Below are positions 46,701-55,068 of a DNA stretch of 64,000 nt, piece by piece. The translations under genes were made by a program, and so were the position numbers. The notes beneath the pieces are model-generated. The model had not been told where the DNA came from. It saw only the letters and a list, made by a program, of their open reading frames with translations, and searched no databases. This stretch comes from Mactromeris polynyma. Its lineage: Eukaryota > Mollusca > Bivalvia > Venerida > Mactridae. Every line of letters begins with the position of its first letter. Within the stretch, counting starts at the first letter, position 1. The stretch lies in NCBI GenBank assembly GCA_032209605.1, contig JASFXZ010000003.1:36172762-36236761 (forward strand). Reading direction: 5' to 3'.

Positions 46701-46913
46701 TAGAATAGACCGCCCAGAAATAACATGCCTGTATTGCAGTTTTTTATCCGCCATGTTTGTTGCTATTAGAATAAATTTAAGTTCACCTTTTACAGGGCAA
46801 GTCAAGCATACAGACAGAACAGCGTGTTACAAAACGCACGTGCAGATGGATACGCTGGTGTACGCACCCAGTGCGAGGGAATACCGGAAGTTACGAGTCA
46901 AACAAACTTCTAG
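18952..46913 (+). CDS. Class A (rhodopsin-like) neuropeptide GPCR, five coding exons, 407 aa
   Basis: A seven-transmembrane receptor of the plasma membrane that should bind an extracellular peptide and signal through G proteins. Join 18952-19734, 43360-43460, 44076-44166, 45506-45636 and 46796-46913; every junction has GT/AG and matching phase (0, 2, 0, 2). Seen in the joined protein: N-glycosylation sequons at N6, N24 and N28; GN at 62-63 (TM1); LAVAD ending at D91 (TM2); W111 in loop 1; C118 and C199 for the conserved disulphide; DRY 142-144; W168 (TM4); P224 and Y232 (TM5); CWMP 276-279 (TM6); NPFIY 317-321 (TM7); and a basic helix 8 starting DKFKRE at 326. The length is normal for the class. 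LLQRW in loop 1, LDRYVAVMHPLK after TM3 and WLAMSNSCYNPFIY in TM7 resemble QRFP, NPFF and GPR83-type receptors. The class is near certain; the subfamily and ligand are inferred. Intron 1 is 23.6 kb and carries most of the repeats listed here. Confidence 0.92.
20199..20420 (+). mobile_element. tRNA-derived SINE, degraded head, in intron 1
   Basis: The box B region (TCGATTCCCGGGTTGGGCAG) and the family body (GCGGAAGAGCAAGATAGTAC, TGGTTGATAATTA, GTCAACTGGCCGCC, CCCGATGAAAAC) are clear. The box A half is not recognisable, so this copy is probably 5' damaged or rearranged. Confidence 0.75.
20745..21690 (+). repeat. Intron-1 direct duplication, copy 1 (single minisatellite unit)
   Basis: Aligns collinearly with 24945-26930: AAACTTATTATATTCAAA, GACCGAATGAATGTCT, ATCACGAAAATAGA, TTTCTTAATAGTTTACATT, CAACGTCTATTTGCC with ATATGTAAATTA, and TCCGTTTCCTAATAA. 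Many substitutions and indels show it is old. It carries exactly one 36-bp unit (21445-21480) at the site of the array in copy 2. Confidence 0.8.
22594..22695. repeat. Local duplication, two ~50-bp units
   Basis: CATAAAATTTGGCCCCCTGT and the following TGACCTTGAGA-like part occur twice in tandem, with a few changes (TTTGACCTTGAGATCG and ATTGGCCTTGAGACCG). Confidence 0.8.
23281..23945 (+). repeat. Three degenerate ~205-bp tandem units ending in GC-rich tail
   Basis: Units start near 23281, 23492 and 23695. Each has GAATTGGTCG (or a variant), AATACTAGT, CAGGAATGAGTCCTCAA or CATGAATGAGTCCTCAA, GAAATGCACCAGAAGC and a TTTCATACCTATAT-like part. The third ends TTCCGGGGGAGTTCCCCC followed by C-rich sequence (23889-23903) and CTTGATCCGGGCCTG, a widespread invertebrate repeat ending. 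The open frames across it are by-products of the repeat. Confidence 0.85.
24656..24678. repeat. Poly-G tract
   Basis: A run of about 20 G. Its length is likely unstable or uncertain in assembly. GCGTATCCAGGTATACGC and CAGAAAAAGTAAAAAGAC upstream suggest the tail of another dispersed repeat. Confidence 0.9.
24945..26930 (+). repeat. Intron-1 direct duplication, copy 2 (contains the 36-bp array)
   Basis: Partner of 20745-21690: GGACCTTATTGTATTCAAAT, GACCAAATGAATGTCTA, ATCACGAAAATAGA, TTTCTAAATAGTTTATATT, the 36-bp array, CATATGTAAATTA, TCCGTTTCCTGATAA and CAATTTTGTCTTGTTTT. The extra length is mostly the minisatellite. Confidence 0.8.
25642..26648. repeat. 36-bp minisatellite, 28 units
   Basis: Units of 36 bp run from TTGCACTAA to CCAACGTCTAT. 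All but one are full length; unit 14 lacks one G (GTGACACC at about 26129). One C/T position (ACTAACATC or ACTAATATC) varies: units 2-4, 6, 10, 11, 13, 15, 20, 21 and 25 have T, the rest C. As 36 is a multiple of 3, long artefactual open frames appear on both strands. Confidence 0.98.
27136..29387 (-). mobile_element. 2.2-kb dispersed repeat, copy B (inverted)
   Basis: Reverse-complement partner of 5847-8011, 19 kb away, inside GPCR intron 1. Ends are AGACTGGGGC at 27136 and GCCCCAGTCT at 29378-29387. It keeps ~100 bp near 27250-27355 missing from copy A and a better-preserved nested SINE head. Its insertion site lies next to the end of an older duplicated segment (24945-26930). Confidence 0.8.
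27945..28175 (-). mobile_element. tRNA-derived SINE nested in copy B
   Basis: Reverse complement of the SINE in copy A, with box A and box B readable on the minus strand at about 28157-28168 and 28110-28121. Both 2.2-kb copies carry it at the same place, so it inserted before they were duplicated. Confidence 0.8.
30612..31544. mobile_element. 0.93-kb GC-richer element with CTGTCGTG ends
   Basis: Begins CTGTCGTGACTTGAAATTC and ends GAAATTTAACCACGACAG, an imperfect inverted pair with eight perfect outer bases. A second CACGACAG at 30649-30656 makes a 45-bp hairpin at the left end. Toward the right are CATACGACATTC, CACGACATTCGTATG and CACTCGTGAGAGTG motifs. The middle is GC-richer than the flanks, with three overlapping open frames of 69-101 codons on both strands that I do not recognise. 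Confidence 0.6.
31545..34846. other. Intron 1 segment without recognised features
   Basis: AT-rich intronic DNA. The 93-codon open frame at 34316-34597 has lysine/isoleucine-rich low-complexity content and no domain. Confidence 0.5.
34845..34915 (-). repeat. LINE 3'-terminal stem-loop and (TAA)n tail
   Basis: AGCACTTTT (34879-34887) pairs perfectly with AAAAGTGCT (34907-34915) around a 19-nt loop. Below it lies TATATAAATGTGG (minus strand) and a TAA/TTA trinucleotide run at 34845-34866. The hairpin plus simple repeat marks the priming end of the LINE. Confidence 0.75.
35250..35429 (-). repeat. Four tandem ~44-bp units in the LINE 3' UTR
   Basis: Three units of 44 bp start at 35250, 35294 and 35338; a fourth, slightly longer and diverged unit ends at 35429, only five bases from the ORF stop. 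Each unit has an inner inverted repeat, AAAGGTA and TACCTTT, around a ~9-nt loop, so the transcript would form a row of hairpins right after the stop codon. Confidence 0.93.
35435..38713 (-). CDS. LINE ORF2-type endonuclease-reverse transcriptase, 1092 aa
   Basis: The retrotransposon protein nicks genomic DNA and reverse-transcribes its own RNA at the nick. The ORF is open over its whole length. Visible parts: a basic N-terminus with RGSRGGQH (53-60); an APE-like endonuclease at about 122-352, with TETWL (catalytic E156), GDINIHLD (272-279) and SRDHF (343-347); and a reverse transcriptase at about 620-890, with NYRPVS, LDLSAAFDTIDH (716-727), SVPQGSVLGP (774-783) and the catalytic FYADD (806-810). 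The C-terminus has DYCNSLL, ARLITKTPRYNHITP and LHWLPI. This order and C-terminus fit the CR1/L2 side of the Jockey superfamily; the exact clade is inferred. No ORF1 or gag-like zinc knuckle is seen upstream. The element lies antisense to the GPCR inside its first intron. The lack of stops or frameshifts suggests a recent insertion. Confidence 0.95.
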   Translation of the reverse strand: MYLPGAQMAHCIPGIIQYNRCSLYEIRKLSPTAKLDSHVFTTVKQLKILKNFRGSRGGQHTRIWDLNQGVNLCNIQTLPQEISKIAPIIPLKTISKTEKEFKNQNLTKIKSESFTVCKGQTYIKVCCINPRSVKNKSLALSDYILSNDYDIVAMTETWLGGPADKSCIAELVPDGYKIKHVPRCGRGGGVAVIHKTSIAVRLLSSTNDKVFTTFEHMECILNIKNYSLRLVVVYRPPPSRKNGLKSCTFLENEWPSFLAKLATTESNIVIVGDINIHLDVLSNPDSAKFMSLLESCGMRQHVTGATHVAGHTLDVVITRDTDTTVSNVDISDPGLPDNTGKTSRDHFAVVFKASAAKPAPMRKTVTFRKLKSIDINEFKKAIASSAILKSEMNSSDVDKLVEAYTHGLSTIIDEHAPLKTKTIVLRPSCPWYTEELHDAKHLRRKLERKWRGTKLAIDHEIYRNQCSAVNKLLKQSKVSHYAEKVESCGRDQKGLFKITKHLMGETNEVVLPTDKSAKVLAQEFSDFFINKIEKIRTEIASGSKSTQQADSAEFDTSFEQEPLFEFSPISEEDIRKLITRSPSKSCELDPIPTWLLKDCLNELLPLLTRLINASLENAYVPAAFKSSRIRPLIKKPGLDQNVLKNYRPVSNLPFISKVLEKVVDAQLEEHLALHNLHEERQSAYRKFHSTETALLRVQNDILCSLDQNKATVLVMLDLSAAFDTIDHTTLLRRLEHHFGIAGKPLEWMKSYLSNRYQTVCIDGELSKPVLMNYSVPQGSVLGPKNYIMYTKPVGTICRKHQLDHHFYADDSQLYMAFKPKDCVSRDETLQRIEACLKDILQWMGDNKLKLNADKTEVILFVPKRNSSTTENLTVKVGEAVIRPSSMVRNLGAILDSHLDMDKHVNSVSRSCFMQIRQIGQIRQYLTVDATKSLINSLVTSRLDYCNSLLCGCPKIILNKLQNIQNTAARLITKTPRYNHITPVLKDLHWLPIQCRVEYKVLTHVFKALQGKSPGYIRSMLEIYTQQRQLRSQNDSVLLVVPKTRTVTYGDRCFAAAAPKLWNALPTALRDHKTLPSFKKALKTHYFTKVYSN
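39041..43054. other. Intron 1 segment without recognised features
   Basis: AT-rich. Open frames at 41213-41587 and 41636-41956 are leucine/phenylalanine-rich and have no family signature; I treat them as chance. Confidence 0.45.
43055..43231 (-). mobile_element. tRNA-Met-like SINE or tRNA pseudogene in intron 2 flank
   Basis: On the minus strand 43231-43153 reads as a tRNA-like cassette: GCGCAGTTGTCGAGG (box A area), an anticodon-loop-like CTCATGA (CAT), GGTCGTGAGTTCGATCC (box B) and GCGATAGGCG. The acceptor ends do not pair, so it is not a functional tRNA. A non-tRNA body seems to follow toward 43055. It is unrelated to the other SINE family here. Confidence 0.65.
43360..43460 (+). CDS. GPCR coding exon 2 (TM6)
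   Basis: The acceptor is a pyrimidine-rich stretch ending TTTTCAG at 43359 and the donor is GTAAGT at 43461. The 101-bp exon gives 33 codons plus two bases. It begins VIKMLIIVV and contains CWMPFQLY, the TM6 toggle-switch motif with W277 and P279. It is too short for an ordinary ORF cutoff and was found by looking for the missing TM6 downstream of exon 1. The basic RTKKR at the end of exon 1 joins it exactly as in other class A receptors. Confidence 0.93.
44076..44166 (+). CDS. GPCR coding exon 3 (TM7, NPxxY)
   Basis: The acceptor TTTACAG ends at 44075 and the donor GTAAGT starts at 44167. The first base completes an arginine codon begun in exon 2; 30 codons follow, giving YKYINVIWF and then WLAMSNSCYNPFIYGLLN. 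NPFIY is the TM7 NPxxY motif. Phase 0 at the end fits exon 4. Confidence 0.93.
44322..44415 (+). repeat. R1 repeat, copy 5, in GPCR intron 3
   Basis: Short copy covering the core only: CCTCCTCAAATACTTTATG, CCCCGGGGTATGTGTGGAG, AGGCATTGTCTAATG and GGCAACTTATTCTC. The frame is open (FPGVCVERHCLMYVAFP). Confidence 0.85.
44416..45505. other. Remainder of GPCR intron 3
   Basis: AT-rich intron sequence. The R1 copy at 44322 is the only repeat noted in this intron. Confidence 0.55.
45506..45636 (+). CDS. GPCR coding exon 4 (helix 8 and proximal C-tail)
   Basis: The acceptor CTATTTTCAG ends at 45505. The exon opens DKFKREYRLL, the amphipathic basic helix 8 that follows NPxxY, with a cysteine at residue 341 that could be palmitoylated. 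The tail then becomes polar and acidic (GSEEPDE). Two donors are possible: AAAAG|GTTAAC at 45637 and TTTCAG|GTACTT at 45655. Both leave two bases, so both splice in frame to exon 5; the second adds six residues. The upstream donor is used here, but the choice is uncertain. Confidence 0.85.
46796..46913 (+). CDS. GPCR coding exon 5 (C-terminal tail and stop)
   Basis: The acceptor CCTTTTACAG ends at 46795. With the two bases carried from exon 4 the frame reads 38 codons after the shared arginine, starting ASQAYRQNSV, and ends at TAG 46911-46913. The tail is rich in Ser, Thr, Gln and Asn, usual for a GPCR C-terminus. A longer open frame through the same DNA (46753-47037) is in a phase that neither exon 4 donor can produce, so it is rejected. 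This exon rests on splice sites and phase rather than on a conserved motif, so it is less certain than exons 1-4. Confidence 0.72.
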
Positions 46914-47099
46914 ATGTGTTAAAGCTTTCCTACAATACTATTGGTATAGACATAGGAATGGTCGTATCATTGCCAGAAATCCCAAGCAAATCACTGACTT
47001 ATTGATGAAAAGTTTCCAAACGGCATACGGGGGCTAAACTGTTTCTATGAACATAAATGCGTCCATGCGTGACTGATTCATTTGATTGTCTAGCATGTG

Positions 47100-47105
47100 A
47101 ATAAA
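47100..47105 (+). promoter_or_regulatory. Candidate polyadenylation signal of the GPCR gene
   Basis: AATAAA lies 187 nt after the TAG at 46911 and is the first canonical hexamer downstream. The 3' UTR would then end near 47120-47130. Confidence 0.55.
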
Positions 47106-47130
47106 CAATAATGACTGTATTAGTTATATA

Positions 47131-48567
47131 TGACTCGCATTTTACTCTATTTTTGTTTTTAAAATTTAAACGCATGAAATATGATTGCCAAATTCTTCAT
47201 GAAGAAATATGAGGACATACTGCAGAGAGGCAAAGTCAACAAGAGAAATCAATCCTCTACAACTGCAGACTGGTACTACACATGTGTAAATTGACATCAA
47301 TTGAATGTACTTCTATGTTGCATACTGCATTTTGATTTATTTTTAATACATAAATCATTATTTAGACAAGTGAGCTTCATGCACACAGTTACTTGGAAAA
47401 CTAGCACATCATATCGCAATGCCGATAATGCCTTAATACACGCATGTTCCAATATGATGTAGATGTTTCGGCCGGAACCGAATGTCTTGTGGATATCACA
47501 GTCGTATGGATTACACGCTAAACCGGTGTTATTTTGCTTGTGTTTTAAGAGAAATAATAGCAAAAGCAGTAATGCAGATACCTTGTGATGCGGCATGAAT
47601 AGTTCTTAAGAACAGGAAATTCACATCCTACATACTCATGACGTGTTTCTAAACCCGCTGTTCGCGTCGACGAAGATTGCTAGATTTTTCAGTTAAATTC
47701 TGAGATATATTAACAAAACAATTGTTTTACTAGGCAATCCTGGTGTAAGTTATGATCAGTGATTTAGTACGAATTGGTGACAATGTTGAAAAGATGAGCT
47801 GGCAGCTTTCAATTTGAACAATAGTGTATATTATTAAGAATAAGTGGAGTGTTTTAATATAGTGTCATATAGTTTCAACATATATGTACTTTTATTACCA
47901 CCAAGGCAGGAGAGCACATAACAGAAACAAATAATGCATTCAAATATAAAGCATACACACATGTACAAAAAGAAGAAATAAACATACAGACTTACAGTGA
48001 ACACACTTTATACATAATATATATATACATACGTAAACGTTTTATTTGTATCGACGTAAATACTGACCAATCACCTCTTTGTTTAAGTGATTCTTGCGAT
48101 ACAGCATACTCACTGGCATAATATTTTCTATGTATTGTATATATTTCGTTTGATGATTACATAATTATGTATGAATGTATAGAACAATTAGCTACGCCAA
48201 ATGTCGAAAATATCTTAAATAATACTGATATCTTTGAGCTATTGTTACAAATGTTCCCATCTTTGTGTCCTTGTATATGAGGGTGATAAAATGAACACAA
48301 CTTAACAATAGGGATAATAGCAGAACGTTATATCTCTTAACTAGTTAATCGCAATTTCTTCAACCGATTAATACGTGTTGTCCTTATAACGATATGTCTT
48401 GAATCCCTGCACGTATTTGTCAATGCTTAAAGTGAAAATTTGTTACTACAACTACAAATATTTTTGCGTTCAAACATATTAACATGTTTCACAGTAAAAA
48501 TACAAAGTAAATGTGACATAATACTTATATTCTGATGAGTGTATGATGTTGCAATGCATAATATATA
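47131..48567. other. No feature recognised
   Basis: Downstream flank of the GPCR, AT-rich. Confidence 0.5.
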
Positions 48568-48727
48568 CAGTAAAACCTCACTTAAAGACCATCTCAATAA
48601 TAAGACACAATTTTCTAGTCCATTTTCACTGTTTTGCTCATTATTCAACCTCAATATTAGGACCACCTCAATATTTAAACCAGTTTTCAAAGGTCCCAAT
48701 GGTGGTCTTATTATTGAGGTTTTACCA
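48568..48727. mobile_element. pogo/Tigger-like MITE, copy 2
   Basis: Starts CAGTAAAACCTCACTTAAAG and ends TATTGAGGTTTTACC, with TA-rich flanks. About 160 bp; the middle matches copy 1 at 13386 with small gaps. The open frames overlapping it on both strands come from its inverted ends. Confidence 0.87.
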
Positions 48728-48986
48728 TATATAAAAAATATAAACTTATGATATATTGAATTTTCTATTAAGATTGACATAGAAGATGCACTTGGCCAAC
48801 TCAATGACAATACCCGTATGTGTTACAGTCATTAGATTAGAGAAATCCTAATTTACTAGAGCATTGATGAACATCCTGTACATAACTCCACGAACGGTTA
48901 TTAACTCCCTTGGTATACGGAATGCACTAGGAGGCACGTCGAATTGAAATGGGCTAGACGAAACCATGCATTATTCAAAGTAAAAT

Positions 48987-49022
48987 GTCGGACCGGACGA
49001 ATTCGAATGCACGCGGTCCGAC
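48987..49022. repeat. Short CpG-rich hairpin
   Basis: GTCGGACCG (48987-48995) and CGGTCCGAC (49014-49022) are perfect inverted repeats around an 18-nt loop in AT-rich surroundings. Function unknown. Confidence 0.7.
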
Positions 49023-52000
49023 CGTAGTTGAAATATTTCATTATATGTTTATGTCATTCTGAACAACCATCGTAATATATATACATATACCTCTAGTATT
49101 CTTCTGGTATGTATAGAATATGACATTGATGGTAATTAACTTCACCAGACTTCACCAACCTGGTCATAATTAATCACAAGAGAAAGAAACAAAAAAAAAA
49201 CGGGAATGCCCTCAGCCTTAATCAGCTTTAACGGCGTATTAATGTCAAATATATCTGTGAATTAATGAATAGTTATTGCCCAAGAAGAATGTCAATATTA
49301 TTATGAAATGGAATTCGGTGAAATCCTATTTGTGTTTCTCCTTTTGGTCTCATTTCTCTAAGCAATTGTTTAATTTATTACTTTAATCCAGAACACGCAG
49401 GCATGTTAGAGGATCAACATACACGAAATCAAAAGAATGTTCGGTACAGCTTGAAGGCTCACAGAATGACTTTTCCTTGACTGATTTCAATTCGTATACC
49501 CAAAATATAAAAAAAGTATTATCAACAAATGTCAAAAAGCATTAGTAATACTTAAATGGCAAAGTGTTAACTGTAGATTTATGTCTACAACGCTACTTCC
49601 TGCACCATTTATGTTAGTTAATTCTGTAGAAAATACCCAGAAACCGCCGATCGGCTTAGATGACAGCGTAAATGTTGGCCAATCTATTCCACTGTGTATC
49701 CGTACCAAATTACTTAAACATAAATGCATGTCTTCTTTGATTTATACAGATCTTTTTACTGCTGATGAATGGATCACAAACTCTTCTAGATCTAGAAGTA
49801 CTTAGTCTATTAGTAAGGAGCACTTTGTCTATAAGCTTACACAAATACTCTGCATCACAAGACCAAATTCACAATTATTCACATAGAATTGCATGTCATA
49901 CATATCAGCTTTATTATCTAACCGATACGTTTATCATAGTTGATTCAGAAATATTAGGCATACTGCCCATAATTTCACAAAATCAATGCAAATATATATA
50001 CAAAAATACCGAAATATTATACATTGGTCAATGGTCATTTGGCATGCAACAGTATGAATGATGAACATACTATAAATCTGAATATAGTACTCATTACATT
50101 TTCATTGATACAATGCGAAAAAAAAAATAGAATAGTGAGGAGAAAATAAATTGAATTACTTGTTTCTAATACAACTCATTTCATAGATTTTTAACAACAG
50201 TCTTATTTTCTGAGCTTAATAATTCAACACATTTTGGTATATTGTATTTTATTTTGTAATACTGTTTTATATATTGTTTACGAACTTCATGGTACAATGG
50301 ACATTACCATATGTCCCGGCTTCTTGTGAAAAGATGTAACATATTAATGAGTGTCCAAAGCTGAACGAGAGCAAGTGTTCAATCGCGTCACACGACAACT
50401 TCTACGCTATGGGTTTGAACATTACAACTTTTTGATAGTGCATTCGAGCGATCATAACAAATCACAAGAAATTACTGCTTGGCTAGTTCGCTTCTCTAGT
50501 CGGTGAAAAACGCAATAATTTCATAAATGTGTTGCTTTTCGTATCTTATAAGTACTGGAAACATTGCACATCTGAGACATCCCATTGGTTAATCTTATAG
50601 GACTTGACATGGTCTGGTAAATAAATGTATTAACCATGTTCGTGTGGGTGCCAACATGCATTTGTGAAAGAATTATCAACATATTGTAAGAAAAGCATCA
50701 CAAGATCAATAACAAATCAATTCAGGATTTGTGTAAAAATCGTAAGCAGCTATTATTGACAATAATGTTTAAAATATCATTAGCAATCAAACTGAGGACT
50801 TCACACGAATGCACATATGATGGTACTGAGGTTTGCGAATGAATGTTGAAAGAATTTTCAAATAACAACCCCGTGTTTTCTTCAATGCAAGTTAACGTTA
50901 AAGGAAATGAGACGTCTTAGTTTTTTATTATCTGGATGATTATGAATTGATTCATTTGACGAGAGACTGCGAATCAATCATTATTAAATTCTGGTCGTTT
51001 TATTTCCACTTGTGCAAGTTTATCAGGTTTTCTCGTTACTAAAATGTTTTATCGACAGTTCATTTTGTATTTATATTGCGGAAAAGTTTGAAGCTGTATT
51101 ATTCGGGTGAGGCAAACGCTCATCTTCATGGCAACGCCTACAATAGAAGCGGTCATTACCGTCAGGTACATGTGATGTATCGGGCATCCAAAATGTAACA
51201 TCGTGGTGTTACATATCTTTGACGTCATTTTTACACAAAAATACTGAAATGAGTTATCTATGTTTACTGTGCAATATGTTTACTTAATTAATCCGATTTT
51301 TATGAGTTTAAGCTCAGTGCCAAATAATCATATAAAGGTATTAAAATTGAGTGTCCATGATGTATTTACTCATTTTGCTACATTGATGTCAACATACGTG
51401 AAGTAGAAAAGGGCAACTAAATACACTGACATAATTTGATAACATTGGTTTGAAAAATACATAACAAATGTAAATGAAGCGGGAAGATAAGTCCAATGGG
51501 ACTCGGTAGTACAAGGTTTGAATGTAATTAAATATTCGCTCTAAATACATATTTGGCTCACTAAGCTTTTTTCAAGAGAAAATCTTGATAATTTGCGAAG
51601 GAAAGTCATTTTCTAAAAGCTTTCTCAGCCGGAATATATTTATTTAGAATACATTACAGAGAGTATGTGATCAATGTTATCAAGCATTCATGGTCAAATG
51701 TTATTGAATTTGTTAAACACGTCAGTGAAGACGACATATTTCTCACAAATCCTCGTAAGGTATTATTTTGAACAACTTATTCTATAAATTCAATAAAACA
51801 TGTCCACTTATGGAAGGACATACCGCTGTGGTCAGTTAATAATGTCTCGTGGCAGCTAATTCAAGCCTACATTTACTGAATGGACCGGTCTTCTAGAATA
51901 GAATTACGCAATTAAGTAAATGGATGGTAATGTAGTTACTATGTTAATTTCATTACATTCAACCTGTTTTGTTGCGATTTGACCCAAGTCGTTACAAACT

Positions 52001-52850
52001 TGATATTGTAGATTTATTGACGTCACTTAACAGTAATGGATCTAGAGAACTTTTGTTTAAGAGGTGTCGTGTTGAACAACGTTTTGACAGTATAGGCACT
52101 ATGTGAATGATTCTTCTCTATGGCTCGAAATTACTAGATTTTATGTCCACACAAGAACAAGTCAGATCGTGCCATAGAAAACATAGTTTCGGGTCACCTG
52201 GCCTGTCATTGGTCCTGTGATACACACCAGTACTTACATGAGCACTTAAAAAGATTATCTACATGAATTAGAAGTGATGGTGAATGACCGGATGACTTTA
52301 TATGTGGTCACAGGATAGCATGAACTAAAATGTTACATATATTTGAATATTCGGTAACAATTTGAAGCTAATGTTTCTCATTTCAGTTGACTTGACACGC
52401 ACCACAGTAAACTCGAGCTTGAAATGATTTTGATGATGTGAGAGCATCTATCAGGCATACTTAATGTCAGTAATGAACACCTATGATCAATACCCACTAA
52501 TTTCGTTTTCTTAGAAAATACCACGGGTGTACGATTTGTTTTATCATGTGACCTTTACATCTTGAACATTACGAGCTTTTAAGGGAGACTTATGTGACTT
52601 TGAAAACAAGGGATTCGTGTGATAGATAATTAACAAAACGTGTTCGTTTACGTACATATGTCGTGATGGTTGCATATTCAGACAAGTTAATTCTTCTATT
52701 TCGGTTCTATCGTAATTTGATGCTAAGTCTGTCTGGTTATTTGTAATTTACAAATGTCAAGACTTAACGATATAAGGCCGTACTATAGCATAACATATTG
52801 CATTGCTTGAACTAATGTCGAAGTACATCGGTTTACTGTATGATATATTA
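49023..52850. other. No feature recognised
   Basis: AT-rich intergenic sequence. Chance open frames (for example 49765-50061) show no domain. Confidence 0.5.
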
Positions 52851-53223
52851 AACAAGAAATATCTTTAAAAAAAGATAAACGGCGTAGATAGAATGATGTT
52901 TTTCCAGTAATATTTTTGCAACATGTTGAAAAATAAATCCTCACAAAAATATTTAACTCGAATCTATATACATGTATACTATAATCATGGACCTGTCTTA
53001 TCATTTTAACATATTAACTGCTTCCGACAAAATTCGAACTGCTAACGAACGCACATCTTACGAAAACCCCGTTTGGTGCCTCTTGTGTGGAAGAAAATCC
53101 CGTTTGGTGCCTCTTGTGTGAAAACATGATTGGTCAGATTTTAAAAAGCCCGCTTCGAGGACAACATTTAGTTGGTCAAAAATGTAGATCAAAATCAATG
53201 TTTTACAGCTACGCCGAAAAAAC
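52851..53223 (+). repeat. Dispersed repeat R2, copy 2
   Basis: Same strand partner of 10199-10765, with ~280 bp less in the middle. It has two adjacent ~33-bp units beginning CCCGTTTGGTGCCTCTTGTG (53070 and 53101), followed by AAAAAGCCCGCTTCGAGGAC. Confidence 0.78.
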
Positions 53224-53297
53224 ATTCGTTAAACGGTAAGAAATGGAATACTTGCCTGATGCTTCTGCAAAACACTGGGGAATATTACAGTGCACTT

Positions 53298-53330
53298 GCG
53301 TGAGTGTGTGTGCGTGCGTGTGTGCGTGTA
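53298..53330. repeat. GT-rich microsatellite
   Basis: Imperfect (TG)n with (TGCG) interruptions. Confidence 0.9.
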
Positions 53331-55020
53331 TTAGGAACCGAAGTAATTAGCGGTGATGAAGGGTATTTTCATGATACCTTTTGCTTTTGAATCATGAAGG
53401 TAATCAATTCGTATATCATATATTTGTAAGTAAGATGTGTCATATTATATTTCTCATTTTGGTCGAAGTCTGAAAAAACAATATATCGTCCTCCACGACA
53501 GAGAACGTCCCGGCCTGTTATTATCTTATTTTCTTTCAAAGATAGAATGAAACTGATATTATAATGATTGGAGCGTAGTTAGAAGGAATTCTATTTCCAC
53601 AGTTACACAAAACATCAGTCATTTAATGTACATCTAGTATTATAATAACATATCATACATCTAGTTTTCTTACCCAAATAATTATCTGACACAGATTTTT
53701 CAGTATATGTGTCAACATTATCCAGACGGTGTATTTATACAGCCGAACGCACGTTATATGATACATAGGTCGACGCATTAATCAGTACAGAACATTCGCG
53801 CGTGTAATCAATATGTATCGAATGTTGCGTATTTTGCAATGATTGACATTTCAGAATTACAGCATTCAAATGTATACGCCGAGCATAAATACGGAATGAG
53901 GTCATCCATGAGAAACACAGACATACAAACTGATATTGGTCTAGAATCAGATATTTTTATCTCCTCTTGAACTTGGCCAGGTAATTGTATTCATGCTTCA
54001 ACAGAATGGATACGATTTATGGTTTTCTAGACATTTGCTTGTGTTTTGGGAAATTTTAGAATAATATTCTATGTACTATAATACTGTAAAACATTATTTA
54101 CTGCGTGCTTTTAAAGTCACCCAAAACATTTCTCTAATCGAAACCTAATCTGTAGCACGTATATTAAAATGGCATGCTGTTACTCTTTATATTTCAAAGA
54201 TTTTCTTTTCCTGATAATTTCAGTTCTGTTGTTAAAACTTATAGCATAAATAAATACTTTACTTTGAGATCAGTTGAATACTCTAGTATCAACTTGAATA
54301 TTTATGTTCTTTTTTTTCACACACAAAAAAGTGTTTAAAGTTTGTCATTTATATTGTTGTCAGAAATCTGAAGGATACTTTACAGTTCTTACATTGTACA
54401 ATTTGACAACAATTTATCGGTTTTATGATAATATTAAGACTTTTGTAAACCGGTAACCAGAAGATAGAAAATATTCTTTCATGGAATGTCGGTACAGGAA
54501 TTTATTTGGATTACTTGGATTACTTAGAAATGCAATCTCACGTTTGATATTGACACGGTCTGTATTTTATCCACATAATTCTACGTTCCATACACATGAT
54601 TGACGGTCGTATTTCTGTAAATACTTAATGTCAAACTGTTTCAATACAAGCCATACAGAATATGTAAAAATATGTAGAACGAATATCATCGGATATCACA
54701 GAAAATTGGCACATATTATTTCTGTATCGCGGTATTCCGGTATTTACATGTATATATATTAAGATGTCCCAGTAAACATACTATCTATTTATTTTCTGTA
54801 CGTCGGAATGTAACAAAACAAAAATTCTGTTTTAAACAAGAAACATTAAGTATTTAAATAACAAAATAATTGAACAAGACATGTTTCTCATAATAGTCAT
54901 AGATTTACGTGTATATTTCTATACAAAAACAGAGCTGCTCAAATTCATTGTTCCGGATAGCATGTGTTTCGTTTTCTTTTCATTTTACTTTTTACATCAT
55001 AACATATTAACTAAACGCAG
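53331..55020. other. No feature recognised
   Basis: AT-rich intergenic sequence. Confidence 0.5.
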
Positions 55021-55068
55021 TACGGCACGGCACGGTACGGCACGGTACGGTACGGTAAGACACGGCAC
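55021..55068. repeat. Pentanucleotide ACGGC/ACGGT repeat
   Basis: About nine units of ACGGC or ACGGT in mixed order, the last ones diverged. Confidence 0.9.

Noticed and set aside
46753..47037. 94-codon open frame over GPCR exon 5 as the true C-terminus
   Set aside because: Its frame would need one carried base, but both candidate exon 4 donors leave two. The frame ending at 46913 fits.
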